Assembly: GCF_026004075.1 (NCBI RefSeq)
Contig: NZ_BPIK01000001.1
Span: forward strand, 1,218,041 to 1,282,040
Origin: Meiothermus sp.
GTDB lineage: Bacteria > Deinococcota > Deinococci > Deinococcales > Thermaceae
Reading direction: 5' to 3'
Length of the DNA stretch: 64,000 nt
This document shows positions 8,021 through 15,644 of the stretch, in pieces. The position numbers and the translations under genes are program-made. The notes under the pieces were generated by a model. That model saw only the letters and a program-made list of their open reading frames with translations. It did not search any database and was not told the origin of the DNA. The stretch's first letter is position 1. Every line of letters starts with the position of its first letter.

Positions 8021-8575
8021 ATGATTAGCGTTACTGACCTGCGCAACGGAACCAAAGTAAAAATGGATGGTGCACTATGGCAGTGCATCGAGTATCAACA
8101 TCAGAAAATCGGGCGTGGTGGTGCAAAGGTGGTAGCGAAGTTCAGGAACCTCGAGACTGGTGCTACCGTTGAACGCTCCTTCAACTCCGGCGAAAAACTC
8201 GAGGACATCTACGTCGAAACCAAGGATCTGCAATACCTCTACCCAGAAGGTGACGAGCTGGTATTCATGGATCTGGAGACTTACGAGCAATTCCATGTGC
8301 CACGTGACATTTCAGAGGCCACCAAATTTCTCAAAGAGGGTATGACAGTCCAGGGCGCAATGTACAATGGACGTCCGCTAGACATAACCTTACCTGCTTC
8401 TGTAGAGCTCAAGATTATCGAGACGCCCCCGGGTGTGCGTGGCGATACCGTATCGGGAGGTACCAAGCCCGCTACCCTCGAGACCGGCGCTGTGGTGCAG
8501 GTGCCCTTATTTGTAGAGACTGGAGAGGTTATTCGGGTTGATACCCGTAGTGGTGAGTATCTTGGCCGCGCCTAG
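8021..8575 (+). CDS. efp: translation elongation factor P
   Basis: EF-P binds between the ribosomal P and E sites and relieves stalling at polyproline. The 184-residue product has the same length and nearly the same text as Thermus EF-P, starting MISVTDLRNGTKVKMDG. The tip of domain I reads KIGRGGAKV, so the residue normally carrying the modification is Arg32; this is the rhamnosylation position in EarP organisms, but Thermus-type EF-P is not known to need it. GAGGAGG (8009-8015) precedes ATG 8021. Several proline-rich proteins in this window (AccB linker, the 62.5-kb protein) are natural EF-P clients. Confidence 0.98.
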   Translation: MISVTDLRNGTKVKMDGALWQCIEYQHQKIGRGGAKVVAKFRNLETGATVERSFNSGEKLEDIYVETKDLQYLYPEGDELVFMDLETYEQFHVPRDISEATKFLKEGMTVQGAMYNGRPLDITLPASVELKIIETPPGVRGDTVSGGTKPATLETGAVVQVPLFVETGEVIRVDTRSGEYLGRA

Positions 8576-8671
8576 GCCTAACCTCCCGCATCCCTCATTA
8601 GTCCAACCGGCAAAAACGAGTTGTGGACAGCCACATAGCTCTTCTGGGGGCCCTTGTTTTTGTCGAGAACT

Positions 8672-8741
8672 GCCTTCGGTTGGCTTGACTCCTTCACCTC
8701 TGACTGCGCATGCGGTGAAGGATTCAAGCGGAAACGATATA
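8672..8741 (+). repeat. dispersed double-hairpin repeat, half copy A
   Basis: This 70-bp copy holds only the second hairpin of the element: TTGACTCCTTCA pairs with TGAAGGATTCAA apart from one mismatch. It ends GCGGAAACGATATAA. It matches 28339-28407 and the reverse complement of 42851-42922 over most of its length. It lies between efp and the terminator at 8742. Confidence 0.8.
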
Positions 8742-8772
8742 ACACTTGCCCAATTGGGCAAGTGTTTTTTTG
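8742..8772 (+). terminator. rho-independent terminator after efp
   Basis: A 24-bp perfect palindrome (8742-8765: ACACTTGCCCAA then TTGGGCAAGTGT), with the two inner AATT bases as loop, is followed by a run of T. It sits about 165 bp after efp and immediately after a dispersed repeat, so efp transcripts would include the repeat. Confidence 0.85.
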
Positions 8773-8935
8773 TCATCGCGACCAACGTTTTTTGCTACTG
8801 CGCTCAAGCCTGAAGCAGCCAGCACGCCCATCGGTACTTGGGTGTCGGGTGTCGATTTGCACATCGAGGCGTAAAATCAACTCCATGGCTTTATACTTCT
8901 ATAGGCTATAGATCAGTGCTGTTTCGGAGGCAGTC

Positions 8936-9439
8936 ATGAATGCAAAGGAACTTAAGTCTATCCTCCAAGCCCTGCAAGAACACGAGGTGGCCGAGCTGAC
9001 CCTCGAGACCCCCGATTACAAGCTGACTGTTAGAAGGGGGGGGGAAATACAGTATGTGGCTGCACCAGCGCCTGTGGTTATACAGCCCCAGGCCGTGGCG
9101 CCTACCCCGACCCCAGCGACCCCAGCACCCGCTCCGGCTCCAGCCCCTGCACCTGCACCTGCCCCTAAACCTGAAATGCCCAAGGAAGACACCAGCAAGT
9201 ACGTTGAGGTAAAGGCTCCTATCGTGGGTACCTTTTACCGTGCACCTTCCCCTGATGCAGAACCTTTCGTTAAAGAGGGCGACATGGTCAAAAAGGGCCA
9301 GGTTTTGTGCATCATTGAGGCCATGAAGCTCATGAACGAAATAGAGAGCGAAGTATCTGGTGTGGTTCGAAAAATTTTGGTTTCCAATGGGGAGCCTGTC
9401 GAATACGGCCAGACACTGTTCCTAATTGAACCTGCCTGA
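8936..9439 (+). CDS. accB: acetyl-CoA carboxylase biotin carboxyl carrier protein
   Basis: BCCP carries biotin between biotin carboxylase and carboxyltransferase in the first step of fatty-acid synthesis. The 167-residue protein has the AccB N-terminal helix region ([19 protein letters not shown]), an Ala-Pro linker (about 55-80, with repeated Ala-Pro pairs), and a biotinyl domain with [11 protein letters not shown]; the biotinylated lysine is K131. CGGAGG 9-10 nt upstream supports ATG 8936. accC follows after 50 bp, the usual two-gene arrangement. Upstream TATACT at 8892-8897 may be its -10 box. Confidence 0.97.
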   Translation: MNAKELKSILQALQEHEVAELTLETPDYKLTVRRGGEIQYVAAPAPVVIQPQAVAPTPTPATPAPAPAPAPAPAPAPKPEMPKEDTSKYVEVKAPIVGTFYRAPSPDAEPFVKEGDMVKKGQVLCIIEAMKLMNEIESEVSGVVRKILVSNGEPVEYGQTLFLIEPA

Positions 9440-9489
9440 ACGAGCCCAAAAGCGTCTTACCGACCAGCGATGTACTAAGAGAAGGTTCT

Positions 9490-10833
9490 ATGTTCAAAAA
9501 AATAATGGTTGCCAACCGAGGTGAGATTGCCCTGCGGGTACTCAGGGCAGCCAGAGAACTAGGTGTAAAGGTGGTGGTGGCACACAGTGAGGCCGATAGC
9601 CAGTCGTTACCGGTTCTGCTCGCCGACGAAGCCATTTGCATCGGGCCGCCGCCTTCGGCTCAAAGCTACCTTAACATCCCCAATTTGCTCTCGGCGGCCT
9701 TAATATCTGGAGCTGAGGCCATTCATCCCGGCTACGGTTTTCTGGCCGAGAATCCTCAGTTTGCCGAAATGTGCCGCGACCACGGCATTGCATTTATTGG
9801 CCCTACGCCGGAGTCCATGCATAGCTTAGGTTCCAAGGCTGGGGGGCGGGAGATCGCCGCCAAATCCAATGTGCCAACCGTGCCTGGAACCGGGGTTTTG
9901 CAGTCGGTGGAGGAGGCCCTCGAGGCTGCCGAACAAATTGGCTACCCAGTACTCCTCAAGGCCAGCGCCGGGGGGGGTGGCCGTGGCCAAAAGGTGGTGC
10001 GATCCTCCGAGGAGATGAAAACGGCCTTTGCTCAAGCCCAGGTCGAGGCCCAGAATTACTTCTCCGATCCGGCCCTGATTTTAGAGAAATACATAGAGCT
10101 GTTTCGCCATGTTGAGGTGCAGGTGCTGGGGGACGGCAAAGGCCATGTGGTGCATGTCGGTGAGCGCGACTGCTCGATTCAGCGCCGAAACCAAAAGCTG
10201 ATTGAGGAGGCCCCCAGCCGCCTGGAGGAGCCCCTGCGTCAGGAAATCTTGGCGGCAGGGGTGCGCCTGGCCAAGTATGTGAACTACCAGGGGGCTGGTA
10301 CGCTCGAGTTCATCGTAGATCCCGATGGCAACTTCTACTTTATGGAGATGAACACGCGTATCCAGGTTGAGCATTGTGTTTCTGAGATGGTTTCGGGTTT
10401 GGATCTGGTCAAGTGGCAAATTAAAATCGCCGCGGGAGAGCCTTTCACCCTCGAGCAAAGTGATATTAAGCTCCACGGCCACGCCATCGAATGTCGTATC
10501 AACGCCGAGGATTACGAAAAAGATTTCCGGCCTAGCATCGGCAAGATCGAGACGCTGCACTTTCCCGGTGGCCCCGGTGTTCGGGTGGACTCACATCTTT
10601 ATGCCGGCTACAGCATTCCACCCAACTACGACTCGCTGGTAGCCAAGTTGATTGTGCACGGTGAGACCCGTGAAGAGGCCATTGCACGCATGCGCCGTGC
10701 TCTGACTGAGACTGTTATCGAAGGGCCGGGGGTCAAAACCACCGTACCCTTTCACCTCAAGGTTATGGATAATGCCTTCTACAGGCGAGGAGCGATTTAT
10801 ACCAATTTTGTAACTACTCGCATGTCGGATTGA
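9490..10833 (+). CDS. accC: acetyl-CoA carboxylase biotin carboxylase subunit
   Basis: Carboxylates the biotin on AccB using ATP and bicarbonate. The 447-residue protein has the biotin-carboxylase N-domain (MFKKIMVANRGEIALRVLRAARELG, HPGYGFLAENPQFA), the ATP-grasp glycine loop KASAGGGGRGQKVV, the active-site run RDCSIQRRNQKLIEEAPS, and FMEMNTRIQVEHCVSEMVSG, then the C-domain ending in FYRRGAIYTNF. The length is normal. It probably shares the accB transcript. The carboxyltransferase genes accA/accD are not in this window. Confidence 0.98.
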   Translation: MFKKIMVANRGEIALRVLRAARELGVKVVVAHSEADSQSLPVLLADEAICIGPPPSAQSYLNIPNLLSAALISGAEAIHPGYGFLAENPQFAEMCRDHGIAFIGPTPESMHSLGSKAGGREIAAKSNVPTVPGTGVLQSVEEALEAAEQIGYPVLLKASAGGGGRGQKVVRSSEEMKTAFAQAQVEAQNYFSDPALILEKYIELFRHVEVQVLGDGKGHVVHVGERDCSIQRRNQKLIEEAPSRLEEPLRQEILAAGVRLAKYVNYQGAGTLEFIVDPDGNFYFMEMNTRIQVEHCVSEMVSGLDLVKWQIKIAAGEPFTLEQSDIKLHGHAIECRINAEDYEKDFRPSIGKIETLHFPGGPGVRVDSHLYAGYSIPPNYDSLVAKLIVHGETREEAIARMRRALTETVIEGPGVKTTVPFHLKVMDNAFYRRGAIYTNFVTTRMSD

Positions 10834-11010
10834 GTGCGGGTACGGTTTTTAGGCAGCCCACTTCAGATATGGCTGCTTTGGCATCATTTGACTGAACTGC
10901 CAGGCCGACTGAATACTTCTGGATAGCGGGGGGAGATACCGGCTAAGCTGTAAGCCAAACCTCTGGGATTCCACCCCAAAAAGCCTTATGCTACAAGACT
11001 GGAGGGAGTT

Positions 11011-11892
11011 ATGGAGAAAGGAACTCTGCGAGTCAAAACCGGATTCGCTGAAATGTTCAAGGGCGGCGTAATCATGGACGTAGTTAACGCGCAGCAGGCC
11101 GAAATTGCGCAAGAGGCCGGCGCGGTTGCAGTGATGGCCCTCGAGCGTGTGCCAGCAGACATCCGTGCTCAGGGCGGGGTAGCGCGCATGTCCGACCCCA
11201 AACTAATCAAAGAAATCATGGGCGCTGTCTCAATTCCGGTTATGGCCAAGTGCCGGATTGGGCATACAGTTGAAGCCCAGATCCTTGAGGCCCTTGGGGT
11301 CGACTTTATTGACGAATCGGAGGTGCTTACCCCGGCGGATGAATCATTTCACATTGATAAGCATGCCTTCAAAGTACCTTTTGTTTGTGGCGCTACAGAT
11401 ATAGGCGAGGCTCTGCGGCGAATTGGAGAAGGCGCCGCCATGATTCGAACCAAGGGCGAAGCGGGTACCGGCAACGTGGTTGAAGCGGTTCGCCATGCCC
11501 GCAGTGTCCTTGGTGCGATTCGCCAAATTCAATCACTGCCACGTGAAGAGCTCATGACCTATGCCAAAAATCATGGCGCACCCTACGAGTTGGTTGTCTG
11601 GGTTCATGAAAATGGCAGACTGCCGGTGGTTAACTTTGCGGCTGGCGGCGTCGCAACCCCAGCCGATGCGGCGCTCATGATGCAACTTGGCATGGATGGC
11701 GTATTTGTAGGCTCTGGAATCTTCAAATCGGGCGATCCGCGCAAGCGGGCCAGGGCTATTGTGCGCGCTGTAACGCACTACAATAACCCGGAGGTACTGG
11801 CCGAGGTCTCTGAAGATCTGGGCGACCCTATGGTGGGTATCAATCTGGACTTTCTCTCTGAAGAGGAAAGGCTGGCAAAACGAGGCTGGTAA
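11011..11892 (+). CDS. pdxS: pyridoxal 5'-phosphate synthase subunit PdxS
   Basis: PdxS condenses ribose 5-phosphate, glyceraldehyde 3-phosphate and PdxT-supplied ammonia into pyridoxal phosphate. The 293-residue (beta/alpha)8 protein has D23, the Schiff-base lysine K80 (VMAKCRIGH) and the second catalytic lysine K148 ([11 protein letters not shown]). GGAGGGA lies just before ATG 11011. Two promoter candidates exist: TTGACT-N18-AATACT (10888-10917) and a TATGCT box at 10987-10992. Unusually, pdxT is not adjacent; a small membrane protein gene lies between them and a terminator follows pdxS. Confidence 0.98.
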   Translation: MEKGTLRVKTGFAEMFKGGVIMDVVNAQQAEIAQEAGAVAVMALERVPADIRAQGGVARMSDPKLIKEIMGAVSIPVMAKCRIGHTVEAQILEALGVDFIDESEVLTPADESFHIDKHAFKVPFVCGATDIGEALRRIGEGAAMIRTKGEAGTGNVVEAVRHARSVLGAIRQIQSLPREELMTYAKNHGAPYELVVWVHENGRLPVVNFAAGGVATPADAALMMQLGMDGVFVGSGIFKSGDPRKRARAIVRAVTHYNNPEVLAEVSEDLGDPMVGINLDFLSEEERLAKRGW

Positions 11893-11909
11893 CGCTACTA
11901 ATTAATATT

Positions 11910-11946
11910 CCCCCTCGCCTACTTTCGTACGAGGGGGGGTTTTATT
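11910..11946 (+). terminator. terminator after pdxS
   Basis: CCCCCTCG (11910-11917) pairs with CGAGGGGG (11930-11937) over a 12-nt loop, followed by a T-rich tail. It starts 18 nt after the pdxS stop, so pdxT must have its own promoter. Confidence 0.85.
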
Positions 11947-12012
11947 TCTTGCATACTTGCAAGAATCAACCGCCTACAACCATCTTTACCGAGTTCAACT
12001 TGCGAATGCGTT

Positions 12013-12048
12013 ACACATGGCGTTACGTAATGTGTTATATTTGTAACA
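12013..12048. promoter_or_regulatory. inverted repeats in promoter of small membrane protein gene
   Basis: ACACAT (12013-12018) mirrors ATGTGT (12030-12035) across 11 bp, and TGTTA (12033-12037) mirrors TAACA (12044-12048). A TTATAT box (12035-12040) lies inside, about 10 nt before ATG 12051. The dense overlap of dyads with the -10 box suggests repressor control; the regulator is unknown. Confidence 0.35.
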
Positions 12049-12050
12049 AT

Positions 12051-12407
12051 ATGCAACCGGAGGCATTTGGGCTGGCGATCTTTGGAATTACTGCTTTGAT
12101 AGCCCTGATTCCGGCCTGGTTTATACCAATGCTTAATCAACGTCGCCAGGAACGGGAGATGTCTATCCTAAACAAAATGCACCGCTTTGCCCTCCGACAC
12201 AATACTTTTGTGAGAAATCAGGGCGGGATTCGCTATGTAGTGGTATTGGGTAAGAACGGCTTTTGCTACATGCTGAGTGGCGAGTTTGTTTCTCGAGAGC
12301 GGCTTTTGAAAGCATTGGGTGAAGAGAACGAAAAATACTTGCTTAAAGCCGAGAGCGAGGAGAGCCGCCATAGCACGGCCACAACCTTGGTGACCATCCC
12401 TGCCTAA
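12051..12407 (+). CDS. small membrane protein of unrecognised family, copy 1
   Basis: I do not recognise this 118-residue protein. It has one N-terminal membrane segment (FGLAIFGITALIALIPAWFI, residues 6-25), then a charged helix and a cytoplasmic domain with RHNTFVRNQGGIRYVVVLGKNGFCYMLSGEFVSRERLLKALG. It shares this pattern with the gene at 22947-23294: RHNTxVR, G, YVV or FVV, G, YM, G, V, LG, EES and a C-terminal T-L-x-T/V-IP-A/S. ATG 12051 is chosen because the membrane segment follows directly; an upstream extension adds nothing conserved. It sits alone between the pdxS terminator and pdxT and has its own dyad-rich promoter. A structural or sensory role is possible but unsupported. Confidence 0.75.
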   Translation: MQPEAFGLAIFGITALIALIPAWFIPMLNQRRQEREMSILNKMHRFALRHNTFVRNQGGIRYVVVLGKNGFCYMLSGEFVSRERLLKALGEENEKYLLKAESEESRHSTATTLVTIPA

Positions 12408-12468
12408 CCTTCAGACAGCCTTATTTGCCCCCCACGGTGGGGCGTGTGCCTCCCCCATGGGTTTTCTA

Positions 12469-12505
12469 CGTGACCAGCTTGTGAGCGGCAAGGTCACGAA
12501 GCTGG
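12469..12505 (+). promoter_or_regulatory. overlapping alternative hairpins upstream of pdxT
   Basis: CGTGACC (12469-12475) pairs with GGTCACG (12492-12498), while CCAGCTT (12474-12480) pairs with AAGCTGG (12499-12505). The two 7-bp stems share bases, so only one can form at a time. This may be a switch-like leader or simply two overlapping DNA dyads. It lies in the 242-bp AT-rich gap before pdxT. Confidence 0.3.
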
Positions 12506-12530
12506 TTGAAAGGGGCTATAAATATTATCT

Positions 12531-12552
12531 TCACAAGCATAATGTATCGTGA
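12531..12552. promoter_or_regulatory. TCACRA-N10-TYGTGA palindrome, site 1
   Basis: TCACAA and TCGTGA are separated by exactly 10 bp in an AT-rich stretch about 98 bp upstream of pdxT. The same architecture occurs at 13234, 31877 and 35693, suggesting the operator of one transcription factor. Confidence 0.5.
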
Positions 12553-12649
12553 AAATAAGCACATATAGATAGATAGAAGTGTGGTGATAAAAACCACGGA
12601 GGGGCCTGCTGGGAGTACGAAATAAATACAGTGAGGTACGATTGTGGTT

Positions 12650-13216
12650 GTGAAGATAGGCGTAATGGCAATACAAGGAGACTTTCGCGAGCACAAAGAG
12701 ATGCTAAAAGCCCTGGGAGCTGAGGTTGTGGAAGTGCGCCTCCCCGAGCACCTCGAGGGTCTGCAAGGGCTTATTGTGCCGGGGGGAGAGTCTACTACCA
12801 TTGGCATGTTGGCGCGGGAGTATGGCCTCGAGGAGGCGGTACGGTCGCAGGTTCGGGCTGGCAGCCTGGCAGTATGGGGTACTTGTGCAGGCGCAATCTG
12901 GCTGGCTAAGCAGATTCCGCAGTATCCCGACCAGCCTCGGCTAGGCTGCCTCGATATTGCAATACAGCGTAACGGGTATGGCCGCCAGGTAGACAGCTTC
13001 GAGGCCAACTTAAAAGTTGAGGGACTGGATCAGCCTTTTCATGCTTTTTTTATCCGAGCCCCGCTGATTTTGAGCGTAGGTAACGGCGTAGAGGTATTGG
13101 CCACACACAACAATGATCCTGTGTTGGTGAGATCGGGCAGGCTTTGGGCCAGTACTTTTCACCCCGAGCTGACTGGGGATTTGCGCATTCACCGACTTTT
13201 TCTAGAAAGCTTATAG
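12650..13216 (+). CDS. pdxT: pyridoxal 5'-phosphate synthase glutaminase subunit PdxT
   Basis: PdxT hydrolyses glutamine and channels ammonia to PdxS. The 188-residue class I glutaminase has the oxyanion region PGGESTTIG (44-52), nucleophile C79 in WGTCAGAIWLA, and H171/E173 in STFHPELT, so the triad is intact. I place the start at GTG 12650 because a TACGAT box ends 7 nt upstream, the leaderless pattern seen elsewhere here; GTG 12644 would overlap that arrangement. It is separated from pdxS by a terminator and another gene, and palindrome sites flank it at 12531 and 13234. Confidence 0.96.
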   Translation: MKIGVMAIQGDFREHKEMLKALGAEVVEVRLPEHLEGLQGLIVPGGESTTIGMLAREYGLEEAVRSQVRAGSLAVWGTCAGAIWLAKQIPQYPDQPRLGCLDIAIQRNGYGRQVDSFEANLKVEGLDQPFHAFFIRAPLILSVGNGVEVLATHNNDPVLVRSGRLWASTFHPELTGDLRIHRLFLESL

Positions 13217-13233
13217 TGATTTGGATACTTATT

Positions 13234-13255
13234 TCACGAACCAGATTTATCGTGA
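13234..13255. promoter_or_regulatory. TCACRA-N10-TYGTGA palindrome, site 2
   Basis: A perfect TCACGA-N10-TCGTGA dyad, 18 bp after pdxT and about 67-88 bp before a TACACT box (13322-13327) that lies upstream of smpB. See sites at 12531, 31877 and 35693. Confidence 0.5.
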
Positions 13256-13337
13256 CATATTTCACTATTGAACTGCACGATTGAGGACAGCAGGGGATAA
13301 CACCGGGCCCAGCCAGGCTGGTACACTAAAGTGCTCT

Positions 13338-13769
13338 ATGGCTGGACTCGAGAACCGCAAGGCACGCCACGACTACGAGATACTGGAAACCTACGAGGCT
13401 GGCCTGGCGCTCAAAGGTACAGAGGTTAAGTCTATCCGCTCGGGTCAGGTAGACTTTACCGGCACCTTTGCGCGTTTCCAGAACGGGGAGCTGTTCCTCG
13501 AAAACCTTTATATCGCACCCTACGAAAAAGGCGGCTACACCAACCACGACCCGCGCCGCCCGCGTAAACTTTTGTTGCACAAGCACGAGCTAAGCAAGCT
13601 CAAAGCTCGAGTTGAGCAAAAAGGGCTGACCCTGGTTCCGCTCAAGATCTATTTCAACGAACGGGGCAAAGCCAAGCTCCTGCTGGCGCTTGCAAGGGGC
13701 AAGCGGGCTTACCAGAAGAAAGCTGACGACAAAAAGCGGGCCGTGCAGCGGGCCCTCGAGGAATGGTAG
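13338..13769 (+). CDS. smpB: SsrA-binding protein SmpB
   Basis: SmpB binds tmRNA and delivers it to stalled ribosomes for trans-translation. The 143-residue protein reads NRKARHDYEILETYEAGLALKGTEVKSIRSGQVDFTGTFARF, LENLYIAPYEKGGYTNHDPRRPRKLLLHKHEL and ends with the basic helix KRAYQKKADDKKRAVQRALEEW that enters the mRNA channel. ATG 13338 gives the normal length; a longer in-frame extension is not conserved. A TACACT box ends 10 nt upstream. The tmRNA gene is not visible nearby. Confidence 0.97.
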   Translation: MAGLENRKARHDYEILETYEAGLALKGTEVKSIRSGQVDFTGTFARFQNGELFLENLYIAPYEKGGYTNHDPRRPRKLLLHKHELSKLKARVEQKGLTLVPLKIYFNERGKAKLLLALARGKRAYQKKADDKKRAVQRALEEW

Positions 13770-13841
13770 CCAAAATCCAAATCACCGCTGGACTTGCGCT
13801 TCTAATCTGCGCCAAGTAAAACTGTAGCGACTGGACGAAGC

Positions 13842-15095
13842 ATGCGGCGTTTATTGACATTTTTCACGGCATTGCTTGGCCTGACCTGGGCTCAATACGA
13901 AGGTCGCTTACTTGTAGGATTTCAGGAAAGTCAGGCCATTTACCCCGGTGGTAGTACGGTGGCCTACGGCCCGGCCAGGTTTATCGCCGAGGCTTTGGGG
14001 CTGGGCTACCTCGAGGCTTCAGGTAAGGTATATCTGAGCTTGGGTAGCCGGGTGGCGGCTTTTCCCATTAACAGTCAGGGCGCCGATGCTGTTCGATTGC
14101 TCAATGCGTATCAAAGCCAGGGTAGCCTGTGGGTTCCTGTTCGGGAGCTGGCCCGCATATTGGATCTCTACTACCGCAACGACTACGGGGCCTCGGTACT
14201 GGCCTTGCGCCCGGCGCGGCTCCTGGAGGTACAGCGGGCCACAGCAGGCTCGAGCGAACGCTACATCTTGCGTTTTGATCGGGACGTGCAAGTACGACTT
14301 TTAGCCAATAACCCGCCCCGCCTGGCTTTGATCGGGGTTACCGAAGCGCCGGACGCTCCGCCCAACTCGGCTATTAGCTTCAGCAAAGAAAGCTGGGGCA
14401 CTGAGATCTACCTACCTCAGGGCAATCAACCGCCCCGCTTGCTCTTTTTGCCTCAGCAGGTAGTGGTGGAACGCGGTTCCACAGCCAAGCTGCCCCGCGT
14501 GGTGCTCGATGCTGGTCATGGCGGGGCCGACAGCGGCGTGGTGGTTGGGAACCTGCGAGAAAAAGACCTGGTGCTTTCTGTAGCTCAGCAGATGCAAAAA
14601 CTGCTTCAGGGGAGGCTCGAGGTTGTCCTGACCCGTAACGGTGACCGAGCAGTACCCCTCCTGGCTCGAGCCCAGTATGCCTCAACTGCGCAGGTGTTCA
14701 TCAGCCTCCATGCGGACGCGGGTGGCCGCGTGACGGTGTTTAGCCACCCCGAGATACAGACCCTTCGACTGCTGGAAAAAGGGCGCGAGCTTTCGGCCCG
14801 CAGTCCGGCTGCCCAGCGGGCTATCCTGGAGCGCTTTGTGGCCGCCCCTGGCTCATCGGCGCGTTTTGCCCAGGCAGTCTCGCAAGGGTTTGCCAAAGCC
14901 GGTATTGTAGCCAACACCAGTCAGGATGCCATGTATGTGCTCTCGATGGCGGGGGGCTCGGCAGTTTTGGTTGAGGTGGGATTCGAGCAGCTGCGCTCAC
15001 CCCAAGGCCGGACACAGATAGCTGAAATACTGGCGGCTGCAGTGCTCAATCACCTGGGTCTATCCACCAATCCTACAGGAGGCACCCGGCCATGA
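13842..15095 (+). CDS. N-acetylmuramoyl-L-alanine amidase (Amidase_3)
   Basis: An exported cell-wall hydrolase that removes stem peptides from peptidoglycan. The 417-residue product has a short signal peptide (MRRLLTFFTALLGLTWAQ), a copper-amine-oxidase-N/AMIN-like N-terminal region with two beta-rich repeats (about 20-200), and a C-terminal Amidase_3 domain. Zinc ligands are visible in VVLDAGHGGADSG (His), REKDLVL (Glu) and ISLHADAG (His), with the catalytic Glu in LVEVGFEQL. Its stop overlaps the next start (ATGA), so it is co-translated with a GerMN protein and possibly smc. Confidence 0.93.
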   Translation: MRRLLTFFTALLGLTWAQYEGRLLVGFQESQAIYPGGSTVAYGPARFIAEALGLGYLEASGKVYLSLGSRVAAFPINSQGADAVRLLNAYQSQGSLWVPVRELARILDLYYRNDYGASVLALRPARLLEVQRATAGSSERYILRFDRDVQVRLLANNPPRLALIGVTEAPDAPPNSAISFSKESWGTEIYLPQGNQPPRLLFLPQQVVVERGSTAKLPRVVLDAGHGGADSGVVVGNLREKDLVLSVAQQMQKLLQGRLEVVLTRNGDRAVPLLARAQYASTAQVFISLHADAGGRVTVFSHPEIQTLRLLEKGRELSARSPAAQRAILERFVAAPGSSARFAQAVSQGFAKAGIVANTSQDAMYVLSMAGGSAVLVEVGFEQLRSPQGRTQIAEILAAAVLNHLGLSTNPTGGTRP

Positions 15096-15625
15096 GACGA
15101 ATCCTGACCTTCACAAATTTTTTGGGCCTCCTGATGCTGCTCCTGGGTGGCTGGGCGCTATGGGCTATACAGGGTGATAATGGCTCGAGGTCGCTCAATC
15201 TGCCCTCCGACCTTGATAACCAAGGCCCACGTACCATCCGCTTACACTTTGCCAAGGACACTGGGGACGGTCTGGTAGTGGAAGAGCGCACGATTCAGGT
15301 GGTCGAAGGGGAGTACACCATGGGGAGGGTGCTGGAAGAGTTGGTGCGCGGGCCGCAAGTACCGGGCGCGGCACCGCTGGTGCCCGCTGGTACACCGGCT
15401 CCTACGGTTTTCCTGCGCGATGGCACAGCTTTGGTAGATCTACCGGCAGCCTATAGGCGCCTGGGATACGGTACATCCGGTGAAACAGCCCTCATTTATG
15501 GCATAACCAACACCCTGCTGGAGTTCAAGGAAGTGGAGCAGGTTAAGTTTTTGCTCGATGGCCAAGAAGTTGAAAGCATCGGGCACCTCTCGTTGCTGGA
15601 TCCGTTTAGGCGAGCGGGTCAGTAA
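15092..15625 (+). CDS. GerMN-domain protein
   Basis: A 177-residue protein with an N-terminal membrane anchor (FLGLLMLLLGGWALWAI, about 9-26) and one GerMN domain (TIRLHFAKDTGDGLVVEERTIQV ... DGTALVDLPAAYRRLGYGTSGETALIYGITNTLLEF ... VKFLLDGQEVESIGHL). In spore formers GerM-type domains work beside cell-wall amidases; this non-sporulating lineage keeps the pairing with an amidase, to which it is coupled by ATGA overlap. A role in envelope remodelling or division is inferred from that. There is no lipobox cysteine. Confidence 0.86.
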   Translation: MRRILTFTNFLGLLMLLLGGWALWAIQGDNGSRSLNLPSDLDNQGPRTIRLHFAKDTGDGLVVEERTIQVVEGEYTMGRVLEELVRGPQVPGAAPLVPAGTPAPTVFLRDGTALVDLPAAYRRLGYGTSGETALIYGITNTLLEFKEVEQVKFLLDGQEVESIGHLSLLDPFRRAGQ

Positions 15626-15644
15626 GAACCTGCCGCAGACACCT

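Noticed and set aside
9109-9170. Ala-Pro repeats in accB as a minisatellite of interest
   Set aside because: Ala/Pro-rich linkers are normal in biotin carboxyl carrier proteins.
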